This document shows positions 52,264 through 64,000 of a stretch of DNA of 64,000 bases, one piece after another (within the stretch, counting starts at the first letter, position 1; the number at the start of each line of letters is the position of its first letter). The stretch covers positions 17,127,375 through 17,191,374 of the forward strand of contig NC_049986.1 of the NCBI RefSeq assembly GCF_000003815.2, given 5' to 3'. A program made the position numbers and the translations under genes. Source of the stretch: Branchiostoma floridae. Lineage: Eukaryota > Chordata > Leptocardii > Amphioxiformes > Branchiostomatidae. The notes below the pieces were generated by a model. The model made no database searches. It had not been told where the DNA came from and saw nothing but the letters and a program-made list of their open reading frames with translations.

Positions 52264-52475
52264 TAACCCCCCCCCCCCTCCACTCGACGGCGATTGTGCT
52301 GCGTTGTCATTGCGACCAACAACGAATGTGTGTAACCCTGGATTTCATACAGGGTATATACAAAATGTAAAGGTGTGAGGAAAAAGACAACAAAGACAAC
52401 ACAAAGCGTAAAACTATCAACTTTTTTCCATAGAATTCGTTGAGCGTTCTGTCAAATTCTAGATCGCCGGAGAGC
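52264..52475 (-). mobile_element. MITE-like element, family A copy 5 (inverted)
   Basis: After TAATAA and a run of 12 C (52267-52278) come CCACTCGACGGCGATTGTGC, GTGTGTAACCCTGGATTTCA, ATACAAAATGTAAAGGTGTG and AATTCGTTGAGCG, the reverse complement of the interior order in copies 1 and 4. The C run appears to be an expanded version of the CCCC at the element end. Identity is moderate. Confidence 0.6.
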
Positions 52476-55400
52476 TCAAGAAGCGGCAGTAGAGAACGAG
52501 GATAGAGAAACAGACCAATTGAAAACCAAACTAGGCAATATCTAAGTTACTGCTACTGTTCGAGCGTGCCATGGTGACTGTTAAAAGCACATCAGCAGAC
52601 CTTTTAAGAGAATGGATTTGTGGGAAATCACGGTACACCGCAAGCCGTAACAAGTCAGTAGCTTTTTCACCATGAACAAGTTTAATTCCACAGCAGACCT
52701 AGCAGTGTGCACAGTACTTTGATGCCGTCCTTGGTGCCACAAATTGCGCTACTTGTCCTGTAAATTTGACATGGCGGGCCCTGTCAGTTAGAATCTGATA
52801 AACACAATTACCGCGGTCTCGGAGGTTATCATAAAGCACCCCGGACCTTTTACAGGACGCTAAAATGGGCTCCCCGGAAAGAAGCTAATCGTAATGACAC
52901 GGACGCCACGTACTTTCGATACTGTCGAGAATGAGTAGTTGATGTTGTTTTTCAAAAGAAAGACAATCAATCATATTGAAGTGGGTAGACGTCAGCCTTC
53001 ACTTTTTTGTTTACCTCACTGGGTTTCAGAAGGGCTGGAGATGGGAAGAACGACAGTTCTCTTTCAAGACGACTGTCCGCTTGGGGATTGGGAGGGTGGT
53101 ATCATTTAATTGCTCCCGTTAAGCCATACCAACTCAAGTCCCTTGAGATTTATCTGCGATTTCATTTCATTTGTAGACAACTTTGCAATTACAGTATCTT
53201 ACTGTTTTGTAGGGAGGGCGTTACAGCCAATTCCCCCCCAAAATGAAGGGGTAATCAAGCATTGTCAAGTTCCTTTTTAGCTGTCATTTCAATTCATCCA
53301 TACATGCATCGCGTATATAAGAGACCAAATTCGAAATACATACCCTGACACTCTCTAAGTTTGGAAGGTATTTCCCAACAATTTTTCAGCTAAAATCATA
53401 ATCTATTACTGACTCACGAAAATATGTACTAGTCATTACAAGAAAATATTTATCTTAGATACACATTGGTCATGTAACGGATGATATCATTCGGAGGCAT
53501 TGTCTTCAGCGTGTCTGTGTGTTATGATTACAGTAGATAGGCAAAATGTAATTACGTAATGGGGAAGATGGAGTAAGCGGGGCTGGCAAGGTGGAAAATG
53601 GCCCTCGGTCAGACATTGTTTCGTTAACCTGACAGAAAGTGGTTGGTGCTGTTGGTAAAATCAGGAACCAGAGGATTGAATGTGCGAATAGGTGACAAAA
53701 GGTTTTATGATAATCTATTTTCCATTTCTCGCTAATACTTATGTATGTGTACTTCAGCGTGCCAGCGGAAATGCATAGAAATAATCAACAAAACGTTCAC
53801 AAAAACGGAGGTATGAGATCTTTGAATTCTTGTAGATCACAAAACATGAAGCAGTCCAAGTTATTTTGTGTAAGGCCACACCGACTTTGGATTTTATGGA
53901 TGACATCATTTGGAGATCCCAAACCTAATGCGCACGGTTGAAAATAAGAAACAAATTGAGCAAAAATAGAATTGCTGCTGAACCACAGGACTAAACATCC
54001 AGACCATTATTTCCCGGGCTTGGTTTTTCTTATGTTCACCTCAAGTAAGACTGTAAGAGACAATCGTCCCCTTTTCAATCATGTTTGTATTGCCATTCTT
54101 GTTTAAAGAGGAAACAAGGGTGCAGTGGCCCCATGCCCTGACCATTTGCAGTGCCCCCCTCTACCCTGGAGAGCAGGTCCTCCGGTAAGCATGAAATTCT
54201 ACTACTATTACTACAAAATACAAAATAGAGTTGTAGAATAAAGCTTAACATCCTAATTAACATAACAATAAGGGCTAACATAGCCACATGGATAACAGAC
54301 GAACTTCAATTCGCGCGCGGATGTTATCCATGAAATTACGTCAGTGTGGCCTAAACGGCATTCAAATCTTGACAACAAAATCTAAAGTAATTACACCACG
54401 CTCAGTTGCTGCAGCACGTAGTTGATTAAAATGGTGCAATTCATTGCGGTTGAAATATATCCTGCTCTAACCCGAGAACCATAACTTAGTTCCTGTAGTC
54501 ATTAAATAGTGGATTCTGACATCCATATTTGAATTATTTGAGACGAAGGTCAATGATTGATAAATCTATCTATCCATTACGATGTTGCATGATGACTCGT
54601 ACCTTATATGTAATATAATATATATAGTGTAAATCAATTGCATCACAAGGACAGCAATAATTTTGTTGGCTAATATCACTTTGCGAACCCTCCCCATTTT
54701 GCCATCATATTAGACAAAGATGAAATACAGCTGCAGGCTTTTACTGATGATGTGCAATAAATACTTTGACTTTATAAATACTGCAAATACACCTCATTCA
54801 ATTCATACGCAAAGATCACAAGTGCTGTGTATGGTATCGTAAAAAAAGTTTGTATAAGTGTTTCAGGCAGTGCACTACATCTTAACTCTTTTGTGCATGG
54901 GAGGAGATATGACTTATATAGTAGCATATGGTATACATAACGAGGTCTATCTACAACAAATCGTGCCGCTGGGCGCCTGCTGTTGTTATGATGTATGCTG
55001 CCCTCTGACCAGTTGAGTCCGGAACTCATCTGTCCCTTCAGCACATGCGTCAGTGGGCAATATGAAGAAACCATATTCGATATTACGCATGGAACCAGGC
55101 CAAAGTGGATACAGCTATTTTAGGTTGACTTGTTATCGCAGTTCAGACAAAATATGGTGTAGTTTAGAGGCCGGTTGAACTTCCCTCGCTGATAGAGTAC
55201 TTTTCTGTCGTCCTGGAGGATACTATTGTTCGCACAATTTAAAGTTTTTTGTTCAATCAATGCACAAAGTCTTACAAGCGAAATACTAGATTTTCAGAGT
55301 CTAGCTATCGACAGTCTGTAGTCAATGGACGCCTTGGGACAGACGAAAAACAGGCGGAATAAATCCTAGATAAACGTGTAGGCGCCATGGGCCTGAAATA

Positions 55401-57036
55401 CAGATTTGCGGCAGTACACATGTTTCAGAAGCAGACTATTCTGACAAGGCAATATTCCCATCACCACAATGCTTGTCAAAGATACAAGCACGATTGGCTG
55501 TATCAATTTTCATTGTCACATTGATTTCATTTAGTTCTCTAATGCAATTTTAGTCACATTCATCTACTTCGAGTCCAATGTCATGACGAGATGGGTTGTT
55601 GGCTGGAAGCCCAGGCGGCAATCGTCGACGCCAGCAGCGGCTGCCTTTAGCTCCAGAAGATTCCAGCTATCGGAATGCTTCATGCACACGTGTCCAAATC
55701 TACCAGGACATGTGCAACCGTAATTACCGTAATCGCCAACAGCAAGCTAATGGAACACTTACAACATCATTGCAATTTCCTGTATGTACCCAATACTTTG
55801 TATTCCGTGACGACTGTATTCCTGCCAACTCCAACAAATTGCTTGGAAACGCCAGCATGCTGCCGACCCCTGATGCTCTAATCCCCATGTTGCGCCTAAA
55901 GCACAAGTAAATGGTCAACGGTTTGACTTTAACAGACAACTGAGGGACGGCAGGATTACAGGAAAATCAACTACTAGATGAGCATTCCTATCTACAGTCA
56001 AGTACTCCGATCGACGTACTTAGGTAACAATCACGAGGTTATGAATCAAATTGTTACAGCCTACCTTTAAGCTCTCTACAGCACCATCACCATCTCCCTT
56101 GGTATACATCAAACGTCGCACAGGCTATTTAGTCCACATACTCTGCCCCTGGCGCTGTCAACTTCTCCCCTGATTTCCCACCTGATCCCAGCCCTTCCTG
56201 TAACCAGGACTGGTCACCTGATCTCACACTGCCTTGATTAAATATTAGATATGACACGCTGGCCTTCATGTAATATTAGGTAAGGCACGCACCGCAGAGC
56301 AAGTCAGTGGACAATACCAACGATGACTGCTGCGAGACCGACAAGGCCACATGAATTTTTCAACAACTTGATCCGACTGGGTCATCGCTAGTTCCCGGCG
56401 TGGGCGCCATCAGATGACCAATCGGCGCTGATTTTAAATATAAATATAGCTGGAGTGAGGAATTGCTAGTTCTTTAAGATTTAGTAGTTACTCAGTAAAT
56501 CGTCTTGAGACGGTGATACATTGTTAGAAAAAAATGTCGTCATATCCTAAAATACATACAACTTTCGTTTTGAGAACTATTCCCGTGTTGAGCAGATATT
56601 TCACAATCTAAATAACCGTCGGAATAGAAGGAAGGAATCCCATTTCATCTCTGGCTCGTTCTCAATTAAATGTCGAAAACGTGTCGCCTGACTTTACGAC
56701 TTGATATTGAGCAAATTATAGACAGCATGACTGGTCCCTTTGTTTTTCCACAACTCCTGTAATGTTTTGCAAAAGATGCACCACAATATTCATATTGGTT
56801 CATGGCTTTGAAGGTTATTATAGCCTCGGGTGGGATTTGAACCCCTAAAAAATGGCTGTCGCCTGAGAAGATATGAAGAATTCAAATAGTAGCCAAAAAT
56901 GCAACAATTCAGTTCCCAAAATGATTGTTCGGCAAATGAAACCAGCTACCCAGGCCCTCTGCCCGATCACGTCAGATCGCTACTATCACTGATCTTGGAG
57001 GCTGTGTGAGGAGGTTTATGCCTGTCGCCAGATTCT
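52476..57036. other. non-coding stretch
   Basis: No gene is recognised. The frames at 54772-55074 (100 codons, minus) and 55596-55910 (104 codons) have no recognisable domains. Confidence 0.4.
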
Positions 57037-57409
57037 GTAACAAACGTTACCACCACGAGTACGATGGTTGCCACGGTTATATTATCCACGTATAAGACTA
57101 GAAATTGCCGTTTTTGTGACGCTTTACAGTTTTTCTGGATTTCTAAAGAAACAAAAAATGGCAATTGACTGCCATTTGTATCCCACCCTGCTTACAAAAT
57201 GTTGTACAGAAATGACTGTAACAAACGTTACCATTGTTTCATGGCTTCTAAGCATTCTGTCTGACCCGGTGCAATAATGCTGCCCACTTTTTAAATGTCC
57301 ATAGGGACGTCAACTTATGCCAAAATGATGTAGCCAATAATGCTAATACTTTCGAAGATAAAGGGTTAAGTTTACTGCTGTAACAAACGTTACCGGTAAC
57401 GTTTGTTAC
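57037..57409. repeat. GTAACAAACGTTACC motif cluster with 30-bp perfect palindrome
   Basis: The 15-mer occurs in direct orientation at 57037, 57218 and 57380 (spacing 181 and 162) and inverted at 57395-57409. The last two abut and make a perfect 30-bp palindrome at 57380-57409. Sequence between the sites is not itself repeated. The first and last sites could be the ends of one small element, or the motif may be a protein-binding site. Neither is proven. Confidence 0.85.
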
Positions 57410-58092
57410 CTGCCCTGTAATGCATTACCAATGGGACCGAAAATAATAAGTTGCCATTTTTTGGCTACGGTCAAAAGAGGAATTTTCCTAAACAACCAGG
57501 TAGTTTTCAGTGAAAATAAAGCCGATTTATTTTTCGACCAAAAAAATGCCATTTTCGACATTTCAATGAGAACGAGTGCTCTACAATTAGAAAGTACCAA
57601 AATGAATAAATTGAAACACGTTCCTTGAAAAACATAGTAAAACTGCTCATGTCACATGATATTTCATTTTCCATGTGACTTTAGTATTCCGATAAAGCGA
57701 CCGAGCAGGGCAGAACATGATCAATACTGACGTCACTGTCCTTTATTCATATCGGTGAGGTCGTCGCTGATGCCAAGACTGGTCAACCTTGCTCTGTGGT
57801 GCATGGTCTGCGTTATCTGATTTACAACACTCACCATACCAACATAAATATCGAGGCCTATCTACGATACAGGGCAAACTTGAGAAGAAATGTTTTCATC
57901 AGCAGTGTTTATGTTGTCTTCTGTTGTTTATTTCTAATCGAACCAAGCATTACGTGTTCCCTTTTTATTATTTTTATCGATTAATCGAATAAATTATGGA
58001 ATTTGTGGTACTCGTGAACACATTTACAAACAGTGGCTACTGCAACAGGAGTACATACAAACAAGACAAGTAATCCATCTGTGATGTCCTAA
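57410..58092. other. non-coding stretch
   Basis: No gene is recognised. It includes one TGACGTCAC site (57728) and several GCCATTTT-type short repeats. Confidence 0.4.
57728..57736. promoter_or_regulatory. TGACGTCAC, full CRE-like site 1
   Basis: Perfect palindromic TGACGTCA plus C, the consensus of CREB/ATF bZIP factors. There is no gene beside it, so any role is unproven. Confidence 0.3.
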
Positions 58093-58445
58093 TACCCCTG
58101 TCACATGGTCGACGATCTTCGGGCGGGAGTACTTCGCGATCGCTGGAAGGTCGGCCGATTTTAAGATCGACAGAGGGTCGCACGTGTTTTCGCCTGAAAA
58201 CAGTCCCTGTCACATTGAACGAGGCTTGGGCGATCGTCTAAGAATACAGTTATGATAATGAGCCTCCCATGACATGGCGCCACCTCTTGCACGCGGACGA
58301 GCTGAGAGACAAAGCGTTACCCACAAAAAGGCAATAGTTCAATCAGTTTTGATGGCTTAGTTGTGGGAATGTTTTTAACCATTTAATGGACCGCGTGGGT
58401 AGAATAGAAATGGTCACAGGAAAGGAATTATGTGATAAACCCAGC
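58093..58445 (+). mobile_element. family B element, copy 2 (left part only)
   Basis: It starts TACCCCTGTCACATGG after TAA, then follows copy 1 through ACTTCGCGATCGC, GATTTTAAGATC, CTTGCACGCGGAC and ATAGAAATG. Copy 1's right half and right inverted repeat are missing, so this copy is truncated or rearranged. Same orientation as copy 1, 10.6 kb away. Confidence 0.8.
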
Positions 58446-59238
58446 ACGCAAAAAAATGTTTCCCAATAAACAATGGCTCTTGGAAACAACCAGGCTGTAA
58501 TTTCCAAGAAGGTCCCATGGGGGGAAGTATTGTCTCTTTTCTGTCTGGGTTGTCTCTTTTCCGACTGGCCCGCTTCTCTGAACACCTTATCCTGTGTGAG
58601 TAAAGACAAATGCGCGATCTTATCTCTTAAGATCTGTTTGGACCTTGGAAATTACTAAGACGTTCTGACAGCATAATTGGGACAGATCCGCCGACGCTCT
58701 GAACGCACTTATGAAGATTAAGGTAGCCATAGAAGTATTTAGGACGTCACATAGAGGATGGGCTATTCCCTTACATACGGGAAAATCTGTCTGCTGTAAG
58801 TCGATGATTTGTGGTGCAACAGGAATGGAATGGCACGTCCATAAGTCATGCACGTTCCTGGTACGGTTCAATACATTGGCCGTGGCAATTCTGTTTTGCG
58901 CATCTCTCTTTGTGTCATGGTGCATTCCTTTGGTAGGACGTTTTTATAAACATAACCAAAAGGACAAACAATTTGTATTACGTGAACAGCTAGCAAAGTT
59001 GAACCCATGACATCTTTGGTAAGGGGTTTCTGTTTTAGTATTGTTGGTTTATTTCTATGTTTTGTTTGTTTGCTTGTTGATGTGATGCTTTTTTCATCCC
59101 CAGATATGGACGTGATTGTTTCCACTGAGCTGCATCCTATGGTACTGTACTTAATTGGTTGCTTGATTTTGAACGGATTTTTGAGATTGACTTTTGTTAT
59201 CTGGCAAGGTCATGCCACTGTGTTGAGGTCACCAGCTG

Positions 59239-59247
59239 TGACGTCAC
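59239..59247. promoter_or_regulatory. TGACGTCAC, full CRE-like site 2
   Basis: Perfect CRE octamer plus C. An E-box, CACGTG, lies about ten bases downstream. Confidence 0.3.
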
Positions 59248-59863
59248 GGTCTTCCACGTGACTTTGTATTTAAAACTAGCTACATGTCCAGTCACGATAT
59301 TGAATCCCGTCTTCTCTAAGGAAGGTAATTTGGCCAGAACTGCACGGTCCACCAGAGACTTTCATACATAGCCCAAGGCCTTGGATGAAAGGCAAAAAAA
59401 TGGAACGAAAATATGTCTTCTTTCACGGTGAGGATAGGTCGGACGGAAAGCCATATTCTATCTCTAAAGGAACAGTGCATGGCGTTGAGTGCTTTCGTCA
59501 GTTGACCAACAGCATACAGATACTTGCGCAAAGATGAAATGAATGCTAAATTCCTTCTTAAACTCATATATCAGGCAAGTAAACATAGTCTCATTGTCTC
59601 AGCGATTTTGTACATTGCCGTATAAAATACAAATGTTTTACATAATCAGGTGATGAATTTTTGGCTACTTTCTCCAAGTAAACGTACACTCTTAACTGGT
59701 TTGCCCGTTTAATTCACTGCATGTTGTTGAAGCAATACCAGTCGGAGTCAACAAGTATCTCCAGGGCTACAAAACAGAGGAATACTGATCACAGTTGGAA
59801 AGTTCCAATAGGAATTTTGCATACAACATTGTAACATCTTCGTGACGCCCTGTTGCTTGCAGC

Positions 59864-59872
59864 CTGACGTCA
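59864..59872. promoter_or_regulatory. TGACGTCAC, full CRE-like site 3
   Basis: Third perfect nonamer, followed by ACGCGTCA. A start site nearby is conceivable but no coding region follows. Confidence 0.3.
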
Positions 59873-60709
59873 CACGCGTCATTTCGGTACCTTTAGTTCC
59901 GCCTGTCTACTCTTACCGTTCGTATACATGTGCCGGGAACTGATGATGAAAAAAAGCGTTTGACTTCGACCTTTCAATCAAAAGTTTGCGATTTTATAGT
60001 GTAAAGTTAGTGTTTTTTACCCGGTCGGAACACTTACGTAACGTTTTTATGCATATTTAATGATAATAGTTTATTACAATTCTTAGCCGAAGGCTAATAG
60101 CAGATAACTGAAATTGAAAGGCAGATAACATTTGGCGGTATATCATGTGTATAATGTAGTCTAAGAGCTTATTCTAAATTCAAACTTATTTCGGTTCCAC
60201 TTCTTTTTGTGAGATAGTGGATGACAAACGATGCCACTTTTCTTCTTGAATATCATGGTGACGGAAATATGTTTTGCGCATGCATGCTATGCAAGGGGTG
60301 TAATTTCCACCTTCCAAGTTTCCAAGGTCAAACTTTATGAAAACTTGAGTGAACAATATCCGAGATAACCGGCGAAACGCAATTTGGCTCCAGGCACGGT
60401 GAGACTTCTCCTCTCTGCCGTGCAACATCTAGCACAGCTCAATTCTAAAACAAGCCTCGAGAGAGGAAAACTTACGACAGAAATCACTTGAAACTTTAGG
60501 ATCCAGTTCCAAGGCCTCGAGGCACGATGCAATGGATAGCTTCAAACGGCCTGTCCATTAAATAAAAGATAAATGGCACGCTAATGCTCTCCACAAAGGC
60601 GAATACCAGCCACGCACCTCGGCAAATATTGGACTTGGCGCCAAGTCCATAGCAACGGCAGACGACTTTATCCATTAAACATTCAGGTGAATCAATACAT
60701 TCATGCATA

Positions 60710-61427
60710 NNNNNNNNNNNNNNNNNNNNNNNNNNNNNNNNNNNNNNNNNNNNNNNNNNNNNNNNNNNNNNNNNNNNNNNNNNNNNNNNNNNNNNNNNNN
60801 NNNNNNNNNNNNNNNNNNNNNNNNNNNNNNNNNNNNNNNNNNNNNNNNNNNNNNNNNNNNNNNNNNNNNNNNNNNNNNNNNNNNNNNNNNNNNNNNNNNN
60901 NNNNNNNNNNNNNNNNNNNNNNNNNNNNNNNNNNNNNNNNNNNNNNNNNNNNNNNNNNNNNNNNNNNNNNNNNNNNNNNNNNNNNNNNNNNNNNNNNNNN
61001 NNNNNNNNNNNNNNNNNNNNNNNNNNNNNNNNNNNNNNNNNNNNNNNNNNNNNNNNNNNNNNNNNNNNNNNNNNNNNNNNNNNNNNNNNNNNNNNNNNNN
61101 NNNNNNNNNNNNNNNNNNNNNNNNNNNNNNNNNNNNNNNNNNNNNNNNNNNNNNNNNNNNNNNNNNNNNNNNNNNNNNNNNNNNNNNNNNNNNNNNNNNN
61201 NNNNNNNNNNNNNNNNNNNNNNNNNNNNNNNNNNNNNNNNNNNNNNNNNNNNNNNNNNNNNNNNNNNNNNNNNNNNNNNNNNNNNNNNNNNNNNNNNNNN
61301 NNNNNNNNNNNNNNNNNNNNNNNNNNNNNNNNNNNNNNNNNNNNNNNNNNNNNNNNNNNNNNNNNNNNNNNNNNNNNNNNNNNNNNNNNNNNNNNNNNNN
61401 NNNNNNNNNNNNNNNNNNNNNNNNNNN
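60710..61427. other. assembly gap (718 N)
   Basis: A run of N. Unlike the first gap, its flanks are not an inverted repeat. Long open frames crossing it are artefacts. Confidence 0.99.
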
Positions 61428-64000
61428 CCAATATCGCCGTACCCGATTTGATATTACATATTCCATATGTTGCACACAACTTGTAACGAAGACAAAGGGC
61501 TCGTTGGCAGCAGGTAAGTGGTCCCTATGCACCATCCTGCAACTTATAGCTAAATCTTGCTTGCACGACGGAATCCATTTCCAGGGTGCTATGGGCTGTA
61601 AATGCCAAATGCAGATGTGCTGCAGAAAGCTACAGACGTATGAATTACTCCAGAATAGATTACAAAGGGAGAACACTGATAGCATATGTGGGGTATGAAA
61701 TCATCGGCGATCGGCACAAGGGAAATGTCAAATGATATTGCAGTTTATTCCACCTTTTGGTCTGAACAAAATTCATAAGTCTTTTCATAATCACACCCTT
61801 CACCTTTTTTGGGTGCAATACCTTGTCAAACAAGGCTCACGAAACACGTTTCCCTCTTTGTCTCGACTTCCAAAATTACAAAACAATATCCCTTGTCGAG
61901 TCGGTGGGAACCTCATAAAATACATAGTTGCCTTTTACACATTTCCGGACGTCCATATCACATCCCAAAAGTTCATATCGCATAGATATGAAACCACCAA
62001 CGGTTAACGCAACGAGCCTGCTGCAATATGAGTCAGCCAATTTTAACGCATCAACAACCGACACAAATGCAGTTATTGCCCTCGCATCATTAATTTTTGA
62101 TCAAAGGAGGTAGATAATGTAGTGGTCTGCTACCTATATATATTTGTTGGTAGTTGGAAAAAACAGAAAATGTTCCAAATGTGTACCCTGCACAAAGAGC
62201 TATAGAATTCAATCATTTATTGTCTAATATGGCAAAATTTATTTCCTTAAGTAAAATTGGGATTTCGAATTGTTATCCATTACCTTTCATTAGTTATGGT
62301 TGGGCCATTTAATTCATGAAATTGCCCTTTCACAATAGGCTACCAGAAAGATTTGAAATAAAGAATTTCACGTATTTAGTCAAAGGTTAAAGAAGTTAAA
62401 ATCATGCCTTACTTCACAAAGGTAGTAGGCATTCCCTAAGCCGGCTATTTTGTTTCTGCGTATTAAATGCCACAAACCCCAAATCATTACCAGGAAACCA
62501 AGAGACACCTTCAGTAGTTTTGAAAGCATGCTCTGATATCATCAGGGTTGATATCTCCACTTGAAAAAATTAAAACTTACTATGTTTCTAGTAAATTGTT
62601 GCCAACAATATTCTAGGAAAAGTCACCAAGTTTGGTTGTTCTAGCGCAAGCCATTCGGGAGCTATACGATGTCAAAGTTGGCGCAGACACTTTTTTTAAG
62701 ATATGTTGTACGTTTTTCCCAGTCACTCTGCTTCAGTCTTTGTCTTTGAAAGTAAAATTTAGTCGAATGCAGCCTTGCCCCAGATAAACCACTAATTACG
62801 AGAAAGCATTGCCAGTCGTCTCACTCGGGATTACATATATCCTGCTCGAACAGGCATTGGATAGACATTGTGACCACATTCATGTAACACAAGGTAATAC
62901 ACTTAGTCTAGTACTTCAGTCACAGTCAAGATTCCCTCTGTTTGCTACATCAATGTCCCGCTGATTCAAACAGTTCAAGCACTGTGCAATAGCTGCACTT
63001 TATGCTTGGTGGAGAGAGTGTTTGCTGTGATTTACACCTAAGCACAACTTTTCCATCTGCGACCCCAGTGACCTATGAAATCTCTAAATCCGTCTCTTAG
63101 ACCTGCATCTCCAATGACGAATTCACTCAATCTATTCTTTCATCGGGAATTACTTCACATAACCCCTGGGCATTTGTCCAGTCGGCTATAGGAGCTGATG
63201 GGAAATTTCCTTTTATGAAGTTCTCACGACGCCCTGATATCACGAGGTGGAATCGTCGACTTTTATCCGCTACATCCCGCGATGATATCAAGGTATGAGG
63301 ACACTACGATCCCTTCAAATTGAATGGAAAGTCCAGGGGAAGCATGTTACGATATTCGTTGATAACCAACTAACCCGTCGTAAGCCTTGTGGCCCGGCCG
63401 GTGATAGTGACCCATACTTTAACACTGCGCCTGCAATTCCAAACTCCACCTAAAGGCTTAGCTTACGACGACATTCAATAACTTTTCCAACAGTATAGTT
63501 TCCTTTGATCAAAAGTTGACTACACGTTGCACTTTGTCACAGACGAGACCGCCGCACGGAGCTCTATCACAAAGATGTTAAAAGTTTCGTGGCAATTGAT
63601 AAGAAGATCAGTTCTGTACCAATAGGCTTGCCTCAACGGTATCCTGCCAAACAACAGCATGATCTATTTACGAAAAATAGTCCTGCTATTACTGACCCAT
63701 TTTGGGAGGGAGGATTAGCGCATAATGCATTTCGCAGCAACAGGTAGATGATTACACTTCCTACCAGGATGTCCCAGATGCTAATCCAGCATAAATCATG
63801 ACATTGCTGACTCAACATAGGCCAGGTCTCCCAAGCCGCTAATCGGATCCCATGTTTACAAATCAGGTCAGAAGGTAGGTGTCCCACTTATAGCGAGATT
63901 GAGGACCACAGCGTTAGGTTTTGAGGTCAGATTCAGACTCTGATGACTCAGCGACCAACTATTCAAAGAAGATGATTGAAATGGAAGGTGCTAAAGGGGA
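61428..64000. other. non-coding stretch to window end
   Basis: No gene or clear repeat is recognised. Frames are under 100 codons and have no domain features. Confidence 0.4.

Larger units (their letters stand above)
58446..60709. other. non-coding stretch with weak open frames
   Basis: A plus-strand frame at 58711-59010 (99 codons) has one hydrophobic segment, and the next, 59007-59261, overlaps it by four bases and is also hydrophobic at its start. I recognise no family, and minus-strand frames of similar length overlap both, so I do not call them genes. Confidence 0.35.

Noticed and set aside
56830-56860. tRNA-like B box (GGGTTCAAATCCC on the minus strand)
   Set aside because: Only three base pairs form in the T stem and I could not place the rest of a cloverleaf.
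58711-59261. Two overlapping hydrophobic plus-strand frames that might form a small membrane protein
   Set aside because: No family match from memory, comparable minus-strand frames overlap, and the hydrophobicity comes from T-rich DNA.
60496-61698. Open frames up to 336 codons across the second gap
   Set aside because: They exist only because N codons are not read as stops; the real flanking sequence shows no domain.
1-64000. Bacterial-type systems (operons, CRISPR arrays, phage or defence genes)
   Set aside because: Coding density, the animal receptor architecture and eukaryotic repeats exclude a prokaryotic window; no regularly spaced repeat-spacer array was seen.

Overview
The window reads as nuclear DNA of an invertebrate animal, most likely an invertebrate deuterostome. 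It holds one convincing protein gene in 64 kb, an animal-type transmembrane LRR-Ig receptor, set in long AT-rich non-coding DNA with decayed transposons, short dispersed repeats and two assembly gaps. Several repeats (the CTT run with a 163-bp tandem array, the MITE-like families, the three-copy SINE-like unit, the CCTGCA-rich block) resemble what I know from amphioxus (Branchiostoma). That is recognition without a search, so the genus is a moderate-confidence inference.

Layout. 1-1732: non-coding, with a possible poly(A) signal for the gene. 1733-3586 (minus): a 617-residue single-exon coding region with signal peptide, LRRNT, LRR array, LRRCT, one Ig domain, one membrane helix and a short tail ending in a class I PDZ ligand (ETIV), the architecture of the vertebrate netrin-G ligand/LRRC4 family. 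3.6-10.4 kb: non-coding with one foldback element. 10.4-12.35 kb: composite repeat of a CTT microsatellite, a 163-bp tandem array and a direct duplication of about 0.5 kb carrying CCAAT- and TATA-like boxes. 15.17-15.85 kb: a terminal-inverted-repeat element with perfect 16-bp flanking direct repeats; its interior is an N gap. 16-47 kb: mostly non-coding, with scattered copies of three repeat families and some hairpins. 47.26-48.47 kb: three repeat elements back to back, one with 16-bp inverted ends and TAA duplications. 51.5-51.9 kb: the frameshifted C-terminal end of a non-LTR retrotransposon polymerase. 57.0-57.4 kb: a 15-bp motif repeated three times direct and once inverted, making a 30-bp perfect palindrome. 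57.7-59.9 kb: three perfect TGACGTCAC sites. 60.7-61.4 kb: second N gap.

Only one gene is identified, so no pathway or operon can be described. The rest may be intergenic DNA or introns of genes whose exons lie outside the window or are too short to recognise. Nothing bacterial, viral or CRISPR-like was seen. The most unusual objects are the 16-bp-duplication inverted-repeat element, the palindrome cluster and the receptor's conserved PDZ-type tail.
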